A stretch of DNA of 64,000 nucleotides from Streptomyces tibetensis (lineage in GTDB: Bacteria > Actinomycetota > Actinomycetes > Streptomycetales > Streptomycetaceae), in NCBI RefSeq assembly GCF_007655005.1, contig NZ_SZVW01000018.1, forward strand, positions 62,001-126,000. The letters are read 5' to 3'. The notes under the pieces were generated by a model, which saw only the letters and a list, made by a program, of their open reading frames with translations, was not told the origin of the DNA and ran no database searches. Of this stretch, positions 56,093-64,000 are shown piece after piece. Position 1 is the stretch's first letter. Every line of letters begins with the position of its first letter. A program made the translations under genes and the position numbers.

Positions 56093-58908
56093 TTCGCGGC
56101 GGTCGCCGTCTTTGCGGCCGTCTTCTTCGCGGTGGTGGTCTTCTTCGCTGTCGTCTTCTTCGCGGTGGTGGTCTTCTTCGCCGCGGTCTTCTTGGCCGTC
56201 GTCGTCTTCTTCGCCGGCGCCTTCTTGGCCGCCTTCTTCGCGGTCTTCTTCGCCGGCCCCTTGGCGCGCTTCTCGGCGAGCAGCTCGAAACCGCGCTCCG
56301 GGGTGATCTCCTCGACGCTGTCGCCGGAGCGCAGGGTCGCGTTGGTCTCCCCGTCGGTGACGTACGGGCCGAAGCGGCCGTCCTTGACCACGACCGGCTT
56401 CTCGCTCACCGGGTCGGTGCCCAGCTCCTTCAGCGGCGGCTTGGCTGCCGCCCGGCCACGCTGCTTGGGCTGGGCGTAGATCGCCAGCGCCTCCTCCAGC
56501 GTGATCGTGAAGAGCTGCTCCTCGGCCTGCAGCGAGCGCGAGTCCGTGCCCTTCTTCAGGTACGGGCCGTAGCGGCCGTTCTGCGCGGTGATCTCCTGGC
56601 CCTCGGCGTCGGCGCCGACGACACGCGGCAGCGACATCAGCTTCAGGGCCTCGTCGAGGGTCACCGTGTCGAGGGACATCGTCTTGAAGAGGGACGCCGT
56701 ACGCGGCTTGACCGCGTTCTTGCCCGTCTTCGGGGTGCCCTCGGGGAGGACCTCCGTCACGTACGGGCCGTAGCGGCCGTCCTTGGCGACGATCGTGTGG
56801 CCGGTGGCCGGGTCCGTGCCCAGCTCGTAGTCGCCGCTCGGCTTGGCGAGCAGCTCCTCCGCGAGGTCGACGGTCAGCTCGTCGGGCGCCAGGTCGTCGG
56901 GGATGTCGGCGCGCTGGTGCTGCTCGGTGTCCTTCTCGCCGCGCTCGATGTACGGCCCGTAGCGGCCGACCCGCAGCACGATGTCGTTGGCCACCGGGAA
57001 CGACGACACCTCGCGGGCGTCGATCGCGCCCAGGTCGGTCACCAGCTCCTTGAGGCCGCCGAGGTGGTCACCGTCGCCGTTGCCGGCGTCGGCCGCGGCG
57101 CCGCTGACCGTGCCCTCGCCGAAGTAGAACCGCTTCAGCCACGGCACGGACTGAGCCTCGCCGCGGGCGATGCGGTCGAGGTCGTCCTCCATCCTGGCGG
57201 TGAAGTCGTAGTCGACGAGCCGCCCGAAGTGCTTCTCCAGGAGGTTGACCACGGCGAAGGACAGGAAGGACGGCACGAGGGCCGTGCCCTTCTTGAACAC
57301 GTAGCCGCGGTCGAGGATCGTGCCGATGATCGACGCGTACGTCGACGGGCGACCGATCTCGCGCTCTTCCAGCTCCTTGACCAGGGAGGCCTCGGTGTAG
57401 CGGGCCGGGGGCTTGGTGGCGTGCCCGTCGACCGTGATCTCCTCGGCGCTCAGGGCGTCGCCCTCGGAGACCTGCGGCAGCCGGCGCTCGCGGTCGTCCA
57501 GCTCGGCGTTCGGGTCGTCGGCACCCTCGACGTAGGCCTTGAGGAAGCCGTGGAAGGTGATCGTCTTGCCGGACGCGCTGAACTCGACGTCCCGGCCGTC
57601 GGCGGCCGTGCCGCCGATCTTCACCGTGACGCTGTTGCCGGTCGCGTCCTTCATCTGGGAGGCGACGGTCCGCTTCCAGATCAGCTCGTACAGCTTGAAC
57701 TGGTCACCGGTCAGTCCGGTCTCGGCGGGAGTGCGGAAACGATCACCCGAGGGGCGGATCGCCTCGTGGGCCTCCTGCGCGTTCTTGACCTTCCCGGCGT
57801 ACGTCCTCGGCTGCGGCGGCAGGTAGTCGGCGCCGTACAGCTGCGTGACCTGGGCGCGGGCGGCGGAGACCGCCGTGTCGCTCAGGGTCGTGGAGTCCGT
57901 ACGCATGTAGGTGATGTAGCCGTTCTCGTACAGCTTCTGCGCGACCTGCATGGTGGCCTTCGCACCGAAGCCGAGCTTGCGGCTGGCCTCCTGCTGCATC
58001 GTCGTCGTACGGAACGGGGCGTACGGCGAGCGGCGGTACGGCTTGGACTCGACGGAGCGCACCGCGAACCGCGTGTCCTCGAGGGCGGCGGCCAGGGCGC
58101 GGGCGTTCGCCTCGTCGAGGTGGAGGGTGTTCGCGCTCTTCAGTTGTCCCAGGGAGTCGAAGTCGCGGCCCTGCGCGACCCGCCGGCCGTCGACGGTCTG
58201 CAGGCGCGCGACCAGCGACGACGGGTCCGACGAGTCTCCCGCGCGGCCGGTGGCGAAGGTGCCCGTCAGGTCCCAGTACTCAGCAGAACGAAAGGCGATG
58301 CGCTCGCGTTCCCGCTCCACCACGAGTCGTGTGGCGACCGACTGGACACGGCCCGCGGACAGCCGCGGCATGACCTTCTTCCACAGGACCGGCGAGACCT
58401 CGTAGCCGTAGAGGCGGTCGAGGATGCGGCGGGTCTCCTGGGCGTCGACGAGCTTCTGGTTCAGCTGGCGCGGGTTGGCCACGGCGGCCTGGATCGCGGC
58501 CTTGGTGATCTCGTGGAAGACCATCCGCTTGACCGGGACCTTGGGCTTGAGCACTTCCTGGAGGTGCCAGGCGATGGCCTCGCCCTCGCGGTCCTCATCG
58601 GTGGCGAGGAAGAGTTCGTCGGACTCCTTCAGCAGGTCCTTGAGCTTCTTGACCTGCGCCTTCTTGTCGGCGTTGACCACATAGATCGGCGCGAAGTCGT
58701 GTTCGACGTCCACACCGAGGCGGCGGACCTCACCGGTGTACTTATCGGGCACCTCGGCGGCGCCGTTGGGAAGGTCGCGGATGTGCCCGACGCTCGCCTC
58801 GACGATGTATCCGGGGCCGAGATAGCCCTTGATCGTCTTCGCCTTGGCGGGCGACTCGACGATGACGAGTCGGCGGCCGCCCTCTGCGGTCTCGCTGGTC
58901 GGGGACAA
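56077..58908 (-). CDS. topA: DNA topoisomerase I
   Basis: A 943-residue type IA topoisomerase that relaxes negative supercoils. TOPRIM at the N-terminus (LVIVESPAKAKTIKGYLG; DEDREGEAIAWHL ~104-116), active-site Tyr ~334 in GYITYMRTDST, and repeated C-terminal modules with RYGPYV/RFGPYV motifs. The tail (~880-943) is almost only Lys, Ala and Thr (AKKTAAKKTTTAKK), the lysine-rich actinobacterial TopA tail that raises processivity. topA-tmk-holB order is normal for Streptomyces. Ends in a 34-bp repeat. Confidence 0.96.
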   Translation of the reverse strand: MSPTSETAEGGRRLVIVESPAKAKTIKGYLGPGYIVEASVGHIRDLPNGAAEVPDKYTGEVRRLGVDVEHDFAPIYVVNADKKAQVKKLKDLLKESDELFLATDEDREGEAIAWHLQEVLKPKVPVKRMVFHEITKAAIQAAVANPRQLNQKLVDAQETRRILDRLYGYEVSPVLWKKVMPRLSAGRVQSVATRLVVERERERIAFRSAEYWDLTGTFATGRAGDSSDPSSLVARLQTVDGRRVAQGRDFDSLGQLKSANTLHLDEANARALAAALEDTRFAVRSVESKPYRRSPYAPFRTTTMQQEASRKLGFGAKATMQVAQKLYENGYITYMRTDSTTLSDTAVSAARAQVTQLYGADYLPPQPRTYAGKVKNAQEAHEAIRPSGDRFRTPAETGLTGDQFKLYELIWKRTVASQMKDATGNSVTVKIGGTAADGRDVEFSASGKTITFHGFLKAYVEGADDPNAELDDRERRLPQVSEGDALSAEEITVDGHATKPPARYTEASLVKELEEREIGRPSTYASIIGTILDRGYVFKKGTALVPSFLSFAVVNLLEKHFGRLVDYDFTARMEDDLDRIARGEAQSVPWLKRFYFGEGTVSGAAADAGNGDGDHLGGLKELVTDLGAIDAREVSSFPVANDIVLRVGRYGPYIERGEKDTEQHQRADIPDDLAPDELTVDLAEELLAKPSGDYELGTDPATGHTIVAKDGRYGPYVTEVLPEGTPKTGKNAVKPRTASLFKTMSLDTVTLDEALKLMSLPRVVGADAEGQEITAQNGRYGPYLKKGTDSRSLQAEEQLFTITLEEALAIYAQPKQRGRAAAKPPLKELGTDPVSEKPVVVKDGRFGPYVTDGETNATLRSGDSVEEITPERGFELLAEKRAKGPAKKTAKKAAKKAPAKKTTTAKKTAAKKTTTAKKTTAKKTTTAKKTAAKTATAAKSTED

Positions 58909-59154
58909 CTTCGCTCTTCTCTCCGGTCGACGCTGGGGCCTCCCCGGAGTCGCTTACCGGGGCTGGGTACGTGGTGACGCTGCGGAGTGTGACGGTACAT
59001 CCCGCCCCCGTGTCAAACGGGAAAAGCCCGCAACGGCCACTCGAACGGTAACCCGACTACCACCGATCCTGCCGCCCGGAGTGGCAGGGCCAGGCCTGGC
59101 CCTGCGCGGAGCGCGACCTCACGGTCACTGGCCGTTGGGCCGCCGGCGCGGGTC

Positions 59155-59352
59155 TCAGAGGCGGCTGAAGCACCACGCTCCGAGCGCCAGGGCGAGCACC
59201 GCGACGACGCTCGCGACGGTCGCCGAGGAGACCGGTCTCACACCCTCGGCGACAGGCAGGTGCCGACGCACGCGCATCACGGTCCAGGCCAGCAGTGCGC
59301 CTCCGAACAGGGAGAACACCACTCCCGCGAAGATCGCCGGTTCGCTCTCCAT
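59155..59352 (-). CDS. small two-helix membrane protein
   Basis: A 65-residue protein with two hydrophobic segments (AIFAGVVFSLFGGALLAWTVM and SATVASVVAVLALALGAWCFSRL) joined by RRHLPVAEGVRPV. ATG 59352 has AAAAGGGGC upstream. Unrecognised; downstream of the methyltransferase gene and upstream of topA on the same strand. It may be membrane-linked; function unknown. Confidence 0.65.
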   Translation of the reverse strand: MESEPAIFAGVVFSLFGGALLAWTVMRVRRHLPVAEGVRPVSSATVASVVAVLALALGAWCFSRL

Positions 59353-59574
59353 GACCCGTCGTGCCCCTTTTCCCCTGTCGCGCATCCCCAGCGACGGGAG
59401 GCTGACACGCGTGGGCGGCGGGCAGGCGAACCCGAGGTGAACGCCGGGGCGACACGACGGTGGATCAAGGGCGTCCGCTTCCTCGTGACCCCTTTCGGTC
59501 GAGGTGTTCAAATCGACTCGAATTTATTGGCGGGGCTCCTCGACGCCCCCAGCATCGCCCCCTCGGCGGGCCGC

Positions 59575-61113
59575 TCAGCGGACCGGTTCCAGGAACCCCT
59601 GCTCGACCAGCAGCCGGATCTGGGCCGGGGTGCGGTCACGCAGCAGCACCGGGTCCTCGCCGATCAGCTGGGCGATGGCGTCGAGGATGCGGCCGGCGCT
59701 CATCGTGCCGTCGCAGACGCCCGCGAAGCCGGCGCCGACCGTGTCCACCCGGGTCGCCCGGCGCATGCCGCGGTTCTGGCGCAGCATGACGTGCTCGGGG
59801 TCCTCCGCGCCGGGCAGCCCGACCTGCTCCTGCACGATCTCGGCGGCGAGCCGGAAGTGCCCTTCGAGCAGCGCGGCGTCGTCGTGGTCGCGCAGGTGGT
59901 CGAGCCGGTCGAAGTGGGCCTTGATCGTGTCGCCGAGCGGCTGCTCGACCGGGTGCGGCCACTCCTCCACCGTGAGCGAGGGCACGGCGGCGTCCGTCCT
60001 GCGCAGGGTGATCCAGCCGAAGCCGACGGCCTTCACCTTGCGCGCCTCGAACTCGTCGAGCCACGCGTCGTACCGCGCCTGGTACTCCGCCGCGTCGCCC
60101 TGGTGGTCACCGGCGTCCCGCAGCCACAGCTCGGCGTACTGATTGATGTCCTGCACCTCGCGCTGCACGATCCACGCGTCGCACCCGCGGGGCACCCATG
60201 ACCTGAGCCTGTCCTGCCAGTCCTCCCCTTCCACGTGCTGCCAGTTGGCGAGGAACTGCGCGAACCCGCCCTGGTTCAGGCGCTCCCCTGCCTCCTGAAC
60301 GAGCGTGCGGCACAGATCGTCCCCGCCCATCCCGCCGTCGCGGTACGTGAGCCGGGCGCCGGGCGAGATCACGAACGGCGGGTTGGAGACGATCAGGTCG
60401 TACGTCTCTTCGCCCCGGACCGGTCCGAACAGGGAGCCCTCGCGCAGGTCTGCGGCCGGGCTGCCGGACAGTGCCAGCGTGAGGCCGGTGATGTGCAGGG
60501 CGCGCGGGTTGAGGTCGGTGGCCACCACACGTGTGGCGTGCTGTGCGGCGTGCAGGGCCTGGATACCGGAGCCGGTACCCAGGTCCAGCGCGGCGGAGAC
60601 GGGCGTACGCACGGTGATGCCGGCCAGGGTCGTGGAGGCGCCGCCGACTCCGAGGACGACGCCTTCGTCCCGCCGGCCGATACCGCCGGCGCCGCCGACC
60701 GCGCAGCCGAGGTCCGACACGATGTACCAGTCCTCGCCACCGGGACCGCCGTAGGGCCGTACGTCGACCGTTGCGGAGATGTCGTTCCCGCCGGTCCGGG
60801 CCAGCCAACCGGTCTCCAGGCAGACGTCCACGGGCAGGACCTCCGCCACGCGCGCGTGCGGCACGGGTTGCTGGAGCAGGAACAGCCGGACGAGCATCTC
60901 CAGCCGGGTGTCCCCGCGAGTCGCCCGGAGCGCGGGCACGGTCTCGCTCCGGGCGAGCGCCGCGTACGCGGGGGCGCCGAGCAGTTCGAGCAGTCCGTCG
61001 GCGGTGAAGGAGGCCGCGAGCAGGGCGTCCCTGAGCCGGGCGGCGACATCGGGACGGTCGGAGGAGGGCAGCGGGGGCAGGGGTGACTGGCTGGCGTTAC
61101 TCACGCCCCCCAT
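59575..61113 (-). CDS. HemK/PrmC-like class I methyltransferase with N-terminal domain
   Basis: A 512-residue protein. Central SAM-binding domain: ALDLGTGSGIQALHAAQHATRVVATDLNPRALHI and the NPPF catalytic motif (YDLIVSNPPFVISPG), as in amino-methylating HemK/RlmG-type enzymes. The N-terminal ~150 residues contain a small helical domain (PDVAARLRDALLAASFTADGLLELLG); the C-terminus has a long all-helical part. Target (rRNA, tRNA or release factor) is not determinable. The start is ATG 61113 or GTG 61104. Confidence 0.88.
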   Translation of the reverse strand: MGGVSNASQSPLPPLPSSDRPDVAARLRDALLAASFTADGLLELLGAPAYAALARSETVPALRATRGDTRLEMLVRLFLLQQPVPHARVAEVLPVDVCLETGWLARTGGNDISATVDVRPYGGPGGEDWYIVSDLGCAVGGAGGIGRRDEGVVLGVGGASTTLAGITVRTPVSAALDLGTGSGIQALHAAQHATRVVATDLNPRALHITGLTLALSGSPAADLREGSLFGPVRGEETYDLIVSNPPFVISPGARLTYRDGGMGGDDLCRTLVQEAGERLNQGGFAQFLANWQHVEGEDWQDRLRSWVPRGCDAWIVQREVQDINQYAELWLRDAGDHQGDAAEYQARYDAWLDEFEARKVKAVGFGWITLRRTDAAVPSLTVEEWPHPVEQPLGDTIKAHFDRLDHLRDHDDAALLEGHFRLAAEIVQEQVGLPGAEDPEHVMLRQNRGMRRATRVDTVGAGFAGVCDGTMSAGRILDAIAQLIGEDPVLLRDRTPAQIRLLVEQGFLEPVR

Positions 61114-61171
61114 TGTGGCCGCCGGGGCGGAGGTCGCACGTGCCCGTGCGGGGTCGAACTGCCCCTGCCGC

Positions 61172-61197
61172 CCGGTTTCCCGGTCCGGTTTCCCGGT
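61172..61197. repeat. 13-bp direct duplication just after a lipoprotein stop
   Basis: CCGGTTTCCCGGT at 61172-61184 and 61185-61197, perfect copies, 3 nt downstream of the lipoprotein stop (61201-61203). Confidence 0.8.
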
Positions 61198-61200
61198 CGC

Positions 61201-61773
61201 TCAGCTCTGCGTGGCCCCCGCCGACGCCGTGGCCGCCTTGCAGCTGGACTGCTGGGCCATCGCCTGGCCGACCTCGCCCTCCTCCAGGTTCCTGAGGGCG
61301 TCGTTCCCGCTCTGGCTCAGCTTGTCCAGCTCGGTGGCGATGTCCTTGAGACCGTCGGCGAACTTGCCCTGGTCCTTGGTGTCGAGCTCGTCGACCTGCT
61401 TCTTGAGGGAGGCGTACGAGGCGGAGATCGAGTTGAGCTCCTTGACCGCGTCCTGCTGCTTCTTCTCGCCGTTCTCGACGTCGGGCGCCCCGGCCTTGTT
61501 CACAGCGGTCCCGATCGCCTTGTAGGCGTCGGACATGTCCTGGAAGGCCTGTGCGTCGGTCTTCTGGACGTCCTTCGGCGTGCTGTTGTCCGAGGTCTCC
61601 TTCTGGATCGCGGCATTGGCCGACTCGATCTTCTTGGCCTGCGGCTGTACGGCGTCACAGACCTGCTTGGCCCAGGAGTCCAGCTTGTCGTTGCCGTCGT
61701 CGCCGCCGCAGCCCGACAGCGCCAGTACCAGTACCGCACCGCCGGACAGTGCGGCCGCGAGCTTCTTGTTCAC
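61201..61773 (-). CDS. small coiled-coil lipoprotein
   Basis: A 190-residue lipoprotein precursor: KKLAAALSGGAVLVLALSGC is a signal peptide with lipobox LSGC (~residues 19-22). The mature protein is mostly helical and charged (SWAKQVCDAVQPQAKKIESANAAIQKE ... SISASYASLKKQVDELDTKDQGKFADGLKDIATELDKLSQSG), with two cysteines. I chose GTG 61773, preceded by GGAAGGGACC, over ATG 61791. Function unknown. Confidence 0.85.
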   Translation of the reverse strand: MNKKLAAALSGGAVLVLALSGCGGDDGNDKLDSWAKQVCDAVQPQAKKIESANAAIQKETSDNSTPKDVQKTDAQAFQDMSDAYKAIGTAVNKAGAPDVENGEKKQQDAVKELNSISASYASLKKQVDELDTKDQGKFADGLKDIATELDKLSQSGNDALRNLEEGEVGQAMAQQSSCKAATASAGATQS

Positions 61774-61984
61774 CGGTTTGGTCCCTTCCATGGCTCTCGG
61801 CCCCGGAACATACACGCCAGATGCACGGCAACCGCACGCCAGACGCCTATTAAGACCGTTTTGTAACCTTTTGCACCAAGCGAGAGAAGGCTCACGCGTG
61901 AGCGTGTACCCACACAGCGCGGGCGGACGACACGCCAACGCGTGCCGCCCGCCCGCACCTTGGGCTGGGGCCGGAGAACCCTCC

Positions 61985-64000
61985 CTACGAAACCACCGCC
62001 GGATCGGCGGACTTGGGCTGTGACCCGGCGTTGTCTTCGTCACCCATGGCGATTCCGCGCCGCTTTGAGACGTACACCGCCCCGGCGATCACAAGGAACG
62101 CGAGGACGGCGACCAGAATCCGCACCCCGATGCTCTTGTCCGGCCCGTAGGAGAATTTGATCACCGCGGGTGCGATGAGCAGCGACACCAGGTTCATGAC
62201 CTTCAGCAGCGGGTTGATCGCGGGGCCCGCGGTGTCCTTGAAGGGGTCGCCGACCGTGTCTCCGATCACGGTCGCCGCATGGGCCTCGCCGCCCTTGCCA
62301 CCGTGGTGGCCGTCCTCGACGAGCTTCTTGGCGTTGTCCCAGGCGCCACCGGAGTTGGCGAGGAACACCGCCATCAGCGTGCCCGCGCCGATCGCGCCCG
62401 CCAGGAACGCCCCGAGCGGACCGACACCGAGCGTGAACCCGATGAAGATGGGCGCCATCACCGCCAGCAGACCGGGCGTGGCGAGCTCGCGCAGGGCGTC
62501 CTTGGTGCAGATGTCGACGACCTTGCCGTACTCCGGGGTCTCGCTGTAGTCCATGATCCCCGGCTTCTCGCGGAACTGCCGGCGCACCTCGTAGACCACG
62601 GAACCCGCCGACCGCGACACGGCGTTGATCGCCAGCCCCGAGAAGAGGAAGACGACCGCCGCGCCGGCGATGAGGCCCACGAGGTTGTTGGGCTGGGAGA
62701 TGTCCATCATCAGGCTCATCGGGGCGCCGTCCCCGCTGAGTTTCTCGCCCACGTCCCGCGCGCCGGTGAAGATGGCGTCGCGGTACGACCCGAACAGCGC
62801 CGCCGCCGCGAGCACGGCCGTGGCGATCGCGATGCCCTTGGTGATCGCCTTGGTGGTGTTGCCGACCGCGTCCAGGTTGGTGAGCACCTGCGCGCCCGCG
62901 CCCTCGACGTCGCCGGACATCTCCGCGATGCCCTGTGCGTTGTCGGACACGGGCCCGAAGGTGTCCATCGCGACGATCACACCGACCGTGGTGAGCAGGC
63001 CGGTGCCGGCCAGTGCCACCGCGAACAGCGCCAGCATGATCGACGTGCCCCCGAGCAGGAACGCCCCGTACACACCGAGTCCGATCAACAGGGCGGTGTA
63101 GACGGCCGATTCGAGACCGACGGAGATACCGGCGAGGACGACGGTGGCCGGGCCGGTGAGCGAGGACTTGCCGATGTCCCTGACGGGCCGGCGGGTGGTC
63201 TCGGTGAAGTAGCCGGTCAGTTGCTGGATCAGGGCGGCGAGCACGATTCCGATGGCCACCGCAACCAGCGCGAGGACGCGCGGGTCACCGTCCTTGCCCA
63301 GGATCGCGCTGTCGGCGACGCCGTCGAGCTCGGAGTACTTCCCCGGCAGGTACACGAAGACGGCCACCGCCACCAGCACGAGCGAGATCACCGCGGAGAT
63401 GAAGAACCCGCGGTTGATGGCGCTCATGCCGCTGCGGTCGGCGCGCCGGGGCGCCACCGCGAAGATGCCGATCATGGCGGTGATCACACCGATCGCCGGC
63501 ACGAGCAGCGGGAAGCCGAGCCCCGCGTTCCCGAAGGCCGCCGAGCCCAGGATGAGCGCGGCGACCAGGGTCACGGCGTACGACTCGAAGAGGTCGGCCG
63601 CCATGCCCGCGCAGTCGCCGACGTTGTCGCCCACGTTGTCGGCGATGGTCGCGGCATTGCGCGGATCGTCCTCCGGAATGCCCTGTTCGACCTTGCCGAC
63701 CAGGTCGGCGCCGACGTCGGCGGCCTTGGTGAAGATGCCGCCGCCGACACGCATGAACATCGCGATCAGCGCGGCCCCGAGGCCGAAGCCCTCGAGCACC
63801 TTGGGCGCGTCGGCCGCGTACACCAGCACCACGCAGGAGGCGCCGAGCAGGCCGAGGCCCACCGTGAACATGCCGACCACGCCACCCGTGCGAAAGGCGA
63901 TCTTCATCGCCTTGTGCGAGACGGCGGTCAGATCCTTTTCCGGCTCGCCTTGAGCCGGAGTGGCTTCACGCGCCGCCGCGGCGACACGCACATTGCTGCG
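61985..64000 (-). CDS. hppA: membrane proton-translocating pyrophosphatase, 5' truncated
   Basis: The frame is open to the right edge, so the N-terminal ~130 residues are missing. The 671 residues present include the PPi and Mg site DVGADLVGKVEQGIPEDDPRNAATIADNVGDNVGDCAGMAADLFESY, many membrane helices, and the C-terminal AWDNAKKLVEDGHHGGKGGEAHAATVIGDTVGDPFKDTAGPAINPLLKVMNLVSLL. It pumps protons with PPi hydrolysis. K+-dependence: the segment VLAAAALFGSYRDAI has an Ala-Ala-Leu environment that I cannot classify securely. Ends TAG. Confidence 0.94.
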   Translation of the reverse strand, partial: RSNVRVAAAAREATPAQGEPEKDLTAVSHKAMKIAFRTGGVVGMFTVGLGLLGASCVVLVYAADAPKVLEGFGLGAALIAMFMRVGGGIFTKAADVGADLVGKVEQGIPEDDPRNAATIADNVGDNVGDCAGMAADLFESYAVTLVAALILGSAAFGNAGLGFPLLVPAIGVITAMIGIFAVAPRRADRSGMSAINRGFFISAVISLVLVAVAVFVYLPGKYSELDGVADSAILGKDGDPRVLALVAVAIGIVLAALIQQLTGYFTETTRRPVRDIGKSSLTGPATVVLAGISVGLESAVYTALLIGLGVYGAFLLGGTSIMLALFAVALAGTGLLTTVGVIVAMDTFGPVSDNAQGIAEMSGDVEGAGAQVLTNLDAVGNTTKAITKGIAIATAVLAAAALFGSYRDAIFTGARDVGEKLSGDGAPMSLMMDISQPNNLVGLIAGAAVVFLFSGLAINAVSRSAGSVVYEVRRQFREKPGIMDYSETPEYGKVVDICTKDALRELATPGLLAVMAPIFIGFTLGVGPLGAFLAGAIGAGTLMAVFLANSGGAWDNAKKLVEDGHHGGKGGEAHAATVIGDTVGDPFKDTAGPAINPLLKVMNLVSLLIAPAVIKFSYGPDKSIGVRILVAVLAFLVIAGAVYVSKRRGIAMGDEDNAGSQPKSADPAVVS

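Noticed and set aside
59505..59530. AT-rich patch (TCAAATCGACTCGAATTTATT) as an operator
   Set aside because: It contains TCGA-C-TCGA but flanks are not symmetrical and no promoter hexamers could be aligned with confidence.

Overview
The window is chromosomal DNA from a high-GC actinomycete, almost certainly a Streptomyces. This rests on the very high G+C, frequent GTG starts, a TipA regulator with its characteristic promoter palindrome, a WhiJ/BldB-type regulatory cassette, a SARP regulator, and the order folP-folB-folK / folE / ftsH / hpt / tilS / dacB / ppa / tipA / alternative ribosomal proteins / family-A polymerase, which I recognise from the Streptomyces core chromosome. No phage, plasmid, IS element, CRISPR array or secondary-metabolite cluster is visible.

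Region by region. 1-5.7 kb: the end of an MprF-like lysyltransferase, then folate genes (folP, an NTF2-like protein, folB, folK, a DUF3180 membrane protein) on +, with folE converging on -. 5.8-12.9 kb, leftward: ftsH, hpt, tilS, a DUF2342 zincin and dacB. 12.9-17.6 kb: soluble pyrophosphatase, a ThrE-type exporter, a DedA protein, a YbjQ protein and tipA. 17.6-20.4 kb: a ClC chloride channel/antiporter followed 42 nt later by glutamate decarboxylase, a likely acid-resistance pair. 20.4-25.1 kb: a DrrA/DrrB-like ABC exporter with a PadR regulator and paired operators, a DinB-like enzyme and an aldehyde dehydrogenase. 25.1-27.3 kb: an XRE-DUF5753 / HATPase / DUF397 cassette whose last two genes carry a nearly identical 28-bp upstream element at almost the same distance and in the same orientation. 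27.9-30.4 kb: the zinc-starvation ribosomal cluster (bS18, COG0523 protein, bL31B, bL33 diverging from bL28 and uS14) around a Zur box. 30.5-35.6 kb: two lipoproteins, a DUF2786 protein, an HTH-plus-Clp-N protein behind a promoter that looks leaderless and autoregulated, and a family-A DNA polymerase. 35.5-42.9 kb: a SARP/NB-ARC regulator with a proline-rich repeat linker, a glycosyltransferase, an AraC regulator and a multi-domain SpoIIE phosphatase. 43.0-48.8 kb: an L-fucose/fuconate-type catabolic operon (fuconate dehydratase, SDR, sugar-binding lipoprotein, ATPase, permease) beside a tRNA-Thr gene. 49.3-64 kb: a TAP-like hydrolase, holB, an enlarged thymidylate kinase, topA, a small membrane protein, a HemK-like methyltransferase, a lipoprotein and the truncated membrane pyrophosphatase hppA.

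The most unusual thing I saw is a recurrent pattern rather than one gene. At six leftward genes (dacB, the aldehyde dehydrogenase, the XRE regulator, the glycosyltransferase, tmk, topA) the stop codon sits in the gene-proximal copy of a short tandem repeat whose further copies run into the 3' flank. Unit sizes are 42, 15, 22, 19, 54 and 34 bp, and the units are unrelated in sequence. This suggests repeated local duplication of gene ends. Other points worth checking are the autoregulated Clp-N/HTH gene, the duplicated 28-bp element, a COG0523 protein without a recognisable Walker A motif, and 11-residue repeats in the cytoplasmic tail of DacB.
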